Source of the DNA: Ruminococcus sp.
GTDB taxonomy: Bacteria > Bacillota > Clostridia > Oscillospirales > Acutalibacteraceae
Assembly: GCA_017502425.1 (NCBI GenBank)
Contig: JAFVVB010000193.1
Coordinates: forward strand, 1-8,815
Length of the DNA stretch: 8,815 nt
Direction: 5' to 3'
Within the stretch, counting starts at the first letter, position 1. Each line of letters starts with the position of its first letter. This document shows positions 5,556-8,815 of this stretch, piece after piece. The notes beneath the pieces are model-generated. The model was given only the letters and a program-made list of their open reading frames with translations, was not told the origin of the DNA and made no database searches. Both the position numbers and the translations under genes were made by a program.

Positions 5556-8500
5556 ATACTTTTATGCACTTATTCAGATGCAACGAATAAATCAAGCATT
5601 CTTTCACTTTATAGTCCGTGCACTGCTCCATAGCATCTTTATATATTTTAAGCTGATTATGATATCTCGCATAAAGCTCACTCATATCGTCAACCTTATC
5701 GGTTTTATAGTCAACTACTATAAGCTTTCCATCTTCAACAAAAGCTAAATCGACAGCACCCTGAAGCACTATTTTTTCACCCTTGAGTTCATCTTTTAGC
5801 GTATCATCAACTACAAAGGCATCAACTTTCATAGAAAAGCGATACTCTTTTAATACCTCGTCGCTATTTAAACAGCGGGTTATAATATCACTGTTTATAA
5901 AACCGAGTGCTTTTTTTCTATCAATAGAATCAGCCTCAGCTTTAGATATATATCCATTTTCCAGTAGACTAGAAATTTCTTTTTCAATATCAATTCTTGC
6001 ACTACTGAAATCAGAAAACTGCATAAATGTATGCATTGCTGTACCACGCTCGGCAGCACTTAATGTATTGTCACTCATAAAAGCAGGAGTATCAAGTACT
6101 CTATCAAAAGATTTTTCTGATAATTTATGCGATAGTTCTGAGGCTGAGATTTTTGACGGTATTTTAGAAAGAGCTGCTTTTTTATAAACATACTGAACCC
6201 TTTTTCTGAGTGTATCAATAACCTCATTATCTGCTTCACAAATGATATCTTCATCGCTTTCGATTACTTCATCATCGTCATCATTCACTTTTGTATCAAC
6301 TATTTTAAACTCCATATCAAACTGAGCGTCACTATCAGGTGTGATATCACACTGAGCAAGCTCTCTGAGTTTTTCACAGTCAGGGTGCAACATAGCACAC
6401 ATAGTAATCCACTCGCTCAGTATACCGCAATTTTGGACAACAAAAGGTAGAATGCGTTTACTGTCAGTAAGATTTGAGGATATCTTTTTCAAATAAGTGG
6501 ATAAATTTTTATGAGAAGAAATCAGAATCAGTTTCTGCTTAGCTCGGGTCATCGCAACATACAAAACTCGTAACTCTTCACTCATTTCGTCTCTTTTTAT
6601 AGCGAGCTTTAACGCTTCTCGCGGCATAGTGTTGAATGTAGCGTTGAGTTTTTCATCCTTTTGCTTTATTGCTATTCCTAAGTCAGAGTGTAATAAAACA
6701 TTAGAAGATGCATCGGATACGAATTTCTTATTTGTATTAGCGATAAAACACACAGGAAACTCAAGACCCTTACTTGCGTGAATACTCATCACATGAACTG
6801 CGTTATGAGAAGATGCAGTTACATCGACAGCGCCTGAAATATCACCATCGTTTTCTTTCAGACGGGCTATATATGACACAAATCGTGATAGACCTCTATT
6901 CCCTCCATCCTCGTAATTCTTGGCATATTCTTTCAAAAGCCTTAGATTATTTACGGAAAGTTCATTATCTTGTAACGCCGATGCAATAGAAAGATAACCT
7001 GTGCGCTCATAAATGGTGTTAATTAGCATGGACACAGGCATCGTAACGCTTAAATCACGATAGTATCTGAGCTCTTCTATAAAGTTCTTACACTTCACAT
7101 CACCACTATCAGCTTTTTTCAGTACAGCAGAATACAAAGAGCTGTATCGTGAGTTACTTCTGATAGAGGCTAAATCATCAGGAGTAAAGCCGTAAACAGG
7201 ACTCATCATAACGGAGAGTAGTTCTATATCCAACGCAGGGTTATCGATAACAGAAAGGAAATTAGTCATAACCATAATTTCGTGAGTTTTAAGAAAACTA
7301 TAACTGCTATCACAGTACGCAGGCACACCGCACGCTATGAGTGTATCAACATATACTGGTGCGTACTTATTGGCATTGCGCATTAATACGGAAAAATCAC
7401 CGAATGTTGCGTTTCTGTAAGTGTCACCGTCTTTTACCTGAAATCCTTCAAAAATCATACGATGAATAGTCTGAGCAATATATTTTGCTTCCTCTACACA
7501 TTGGTCAGGATCTTCAATAGACGATAAATCGAGCATATGATAAGAAACAGAAGGTTCATCGCTTTCTTCATAAGAAGCACCACATTTAAGTGATTCAGTA
7601 TCATCGTAGTCAATATCACCTACTGACGCAGACATGAGCTTTTCAAAGAAAAAGTTTACAGCATCAGTAACTCCTTTTATACTACGGAAATTCTTATCCA
7701 GATAGATTTTTGCAGGAAAAGACGGAGAGTTATCGTCATATATAGATGATGAATCTTTTCTTTTTAAAAACAGCTGTGGCATAGCCTGTCGAAAGCCATA
7801 AATACTCTGCTTGACGTCTCCAACGAAAAAGAGGTTTTTCTCATCATTACTAAGCGCTGAGAAAATCAAATCCTGAGCTTCGTTAGCATCCTGATATTCG
7901 TCAACCATTATTTCGTCGAATCTTAATCTCAATTTATGTGCAACTTCAGTAATTTCGTGAGTGTTTTCATCAACTAAAAGCTTTATGGTCCAATGCTCAA
8001 GATCAGGGTAGTCAGCGATCTTTTTCGTAGCTTTTAACTTCTGATAATTTATACCAAACTGTCTTACGCAGTTAAAAAGCTGATGAGAAACAACATAAAG
8101 ATTTGCTATCTGTTTTTTTACTGTTTCTTCATCATACACAAACATATCCGAAAGCTTAGATACAGTATCTTTGAACATAGAACGATTATTCATCAGTTTA
8201 ATCTTCAGCGGATCGTCCTTATACCCTTTAGGTGTCACAAAAGTACCTTTCTCAAACGAAGTCAAGGCAGCACATATATCATTTATCTTAGAGCTATTTA
8301 TCGCGTCAGAAAGTCTACCTAAAAACTTTCTATCGCTATCAAATAAATTATATAAACTTTTATTTAGCTTTTCATCAAGCGACAAAATATCAAAAGAATC
8401 ATTAATCAAAGATTCTAAGAATACACAAGCATCGCTAGCAAAATTAATGATAATTTTACTCCATACGCAAGTGCTGACGTCTTCAAACTCAGAAAACATC

Positions 8501-8815
8501 GAAAGTTTCTCATCTATCCATAAATCAGGAAAAGGATGAGAACGTAAAAACTCGTGGATTCTGAGTATATTCTTTTGCAAAAGAGAATCATCTTTTACAG
8601 AGCCAAAAGCTTCGACCAAATGGAAAAAATCAGGTTCGCCATCAGCATACATAGAATCCAAGGTCAGTTTCAACGCATCGTTTTTTATAAGGTTGAGTTC
8701 ACTTTCATCGGCGATTCTGAAGTTACGCTCGATATTCAATATGTAGAAAAATTCTTTTACTACTGATGAGCAAAAGCTGTCTATCGTTGAAATATTAGCT
8801 TTTGAAAGCAGCGCT
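5554..8815 (-). CDS. addA: ATP-dependent helicase/nuclease subunit A (AddA), N-terminus beyond window
   Basis: AddA, the UvrD-type 3'-5' helicase plus RecB-family nuclease subunit of AddAB, which resects DNA double-strand breaks for RecA-dependent repair in Firmicutes. The frame is open to base 8815, giving 1086 residues here; about 115-150 more, with the Walker A motif, must lie outside. The TTG at 8739 is an internal leucine, because codons before it encode the motif Ia block KANISTIDSFC (8802..8770). Then come FRIADE, PDLEHW, motif II VDEYQDAN (D at 7902..7900), motif III FFVGDVKQSIYGFRQ, motif IV LDKNFRS, motif V IHASKGLEFPV and motif VI LRVLYVAMTRAK. The nuclease domain has RGTAMHTFMQ, GAVDLAF, DYKTDK (D at 5712..5710) and YHNQLKIY, so its catalytic residues look intact. 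An acidic linker (about residues 842-865 of the visible part) joins the two halves. addB would be expected upstream, to the right. Confidence 0.96.
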   Translation of the reverse strand, partial: ALLSKANISTIDSFCSSVVKEFFYILNIERNFRIADESELNLIKNDALKLTLDSMYADGEPDFFHLVEAFGSVKDDSLLQKNILRIHEFLRSHPFPDLWIDEKLSMFSEFEDVSTCVWSKIIINFASDACVFLESLINDSFDILSLDEKLNKSLYNLFDSDRKFLGRLSDAINSSKINDICAALTSFEKGTFVTPKGYKDDPLKIKLMNNRSMFKDTVSKLSDMFVYDEETVKKQIANLYVVSHQLFNCVRQFGINYQKLKATKKIADYPDLEHWTIKLLVDENTHEITEVAHKLRLRFDEIMVDEYQDANEAQDLIFSALSNDEKNLFFVGDVKQSIYGFRQAMPQLFLKRKDSSSIYDDNSPSFPAKIYLDKNFRSIKGVTDAVNFFFEKLMSASVGDIDYDDTESLKCGASYEESDEPSVSYHMLDLSSIEDPDQCVEEAKYIAQTIHRMIFEGFQVKDGDTYRNATFGDFSVLMRNANKYAPVYVDTLIACGVPAYCDSSYSFLKTHEIMVMTNFLSVIDNPALDIELLSVMMSPVYGFTPDDLASIRSNSRYSSLYSAVLKKADSGDVKCKNFIEELRYYRDLSVTMPVSMLINTIYERTGYLSIASALQDNELSVNNLRLLKEYAKNYEDGGNRGLSRFVSYIARLKENDGDISGAVDVTASSHNAVHVMSIHASKGLEFPVCFIANTNKKFVSDASSNVLLHSDLGIAIKQKDEKLNATFNTMPREALKLAIKRDEMSEELRVLYVAMTRAKQKLILISSHKNLSTYLKKISSNLTDSKRILPFVVQNCGILSEWITMCAMLHPDCEKLRELAQCDITPDSDAQFDMEFKIVDTKVNDDDDEVIESDEDIICEADNEVIDTLRKRVQYVYKKAALSKIPSKISASELSHKLSEKSFDRVLDTPAFMSDNTLSAAERGTAMHTFMQFSDFSSARIDIEKEISSLLENGYISKAEADSIDRKKALGFINSDIITRCLNSDEVLKEYRFSMKVDAFVVDDTLKDELKGEKIVLQGAVDLAFVEDGKLIVVDYKTDKVDDMSELYARYHNQLKIYKDAMEQCTDYKVKECLIYSLHLNKCIKV

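Noticed and set aside
5252..5569. Open frame on the minus strand across the convergent junction (105 codons)
   Set aside because: It runs through the terminator and opposite a conserved flavin-binding region; its composition is not protein-like.
8171..8539. Open frame on the plus strand inside addA (122 codons)
   Set aside because: It is a shadow frame in the addA helicase region, with no supporting ribosome site or domain.

Overview
The window is ordinary, gene-dense, AT-rich bacterial chromosome with strong Shine-Dalgarno sites (GAGGTGAT, AGGAAGTGAT, AGGTGA), TTG and GTG starts, and very short intergenic gaps. Together with an AddA-type helicase-nuclease and the gene families present, this points to a low-GC Firmicute, most likely an anaerobic member of the class Clostridia. 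The species cannot be named from the sequence. I found no mobile element, CRISPR array, tRNA or rRNA, and no gene-free stretch longer than about 200 bases.

Left arm (1-1973, minus strand): one apparent operon read leftwards. It runs VanZ-family membrane protein, then a MATE-family multidrug/sodium antiporter, then an unrecognised gene of which only the first 24 codons are inside the window. All three use non-ATG starts (TTG, TTG, GTG), each fixed by a good ribosome binding site. The VanZ stop and MATE start are one base apart.

Divergent control region (1974-2166): near-consensus sigma-A-type promoters face both ways, and a perfect 10-bp palindrome lies exactly where the leftward -35 box sits.

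Middle (2167-5522, plus strand): a small four-helix membrane protein (COG2426, 'small multi-drug export' family) is followed by a hairpin and then by two FAD-dependent oxidoreductase-like proteins. These are a YhiN/HI0933-type flavoprotein and a COG2509-type flavoprotein, joined by an ATGA start/stop overlap and so probably translationally coupled.

Right arm (5554-8815, minus strand): addA, the helicase-nuclease A subunit of the AddAB double-strand-break repair complex. It converges on the flavoprotein operon and shares a compact bidirectional terminator with it. The reading frame stays open to the right edge, so the Walker A end of the protein lies outside the window.

I do not see a convincing undescribed system. 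The items most worth a second look are the YhiN-type flavoprotein that has lost its usual glycine-rich segment, the coupled flavoprotein pair, the hairpin directly ahead of that pair's ribosome binding site, and the palindromic divergent promoter.
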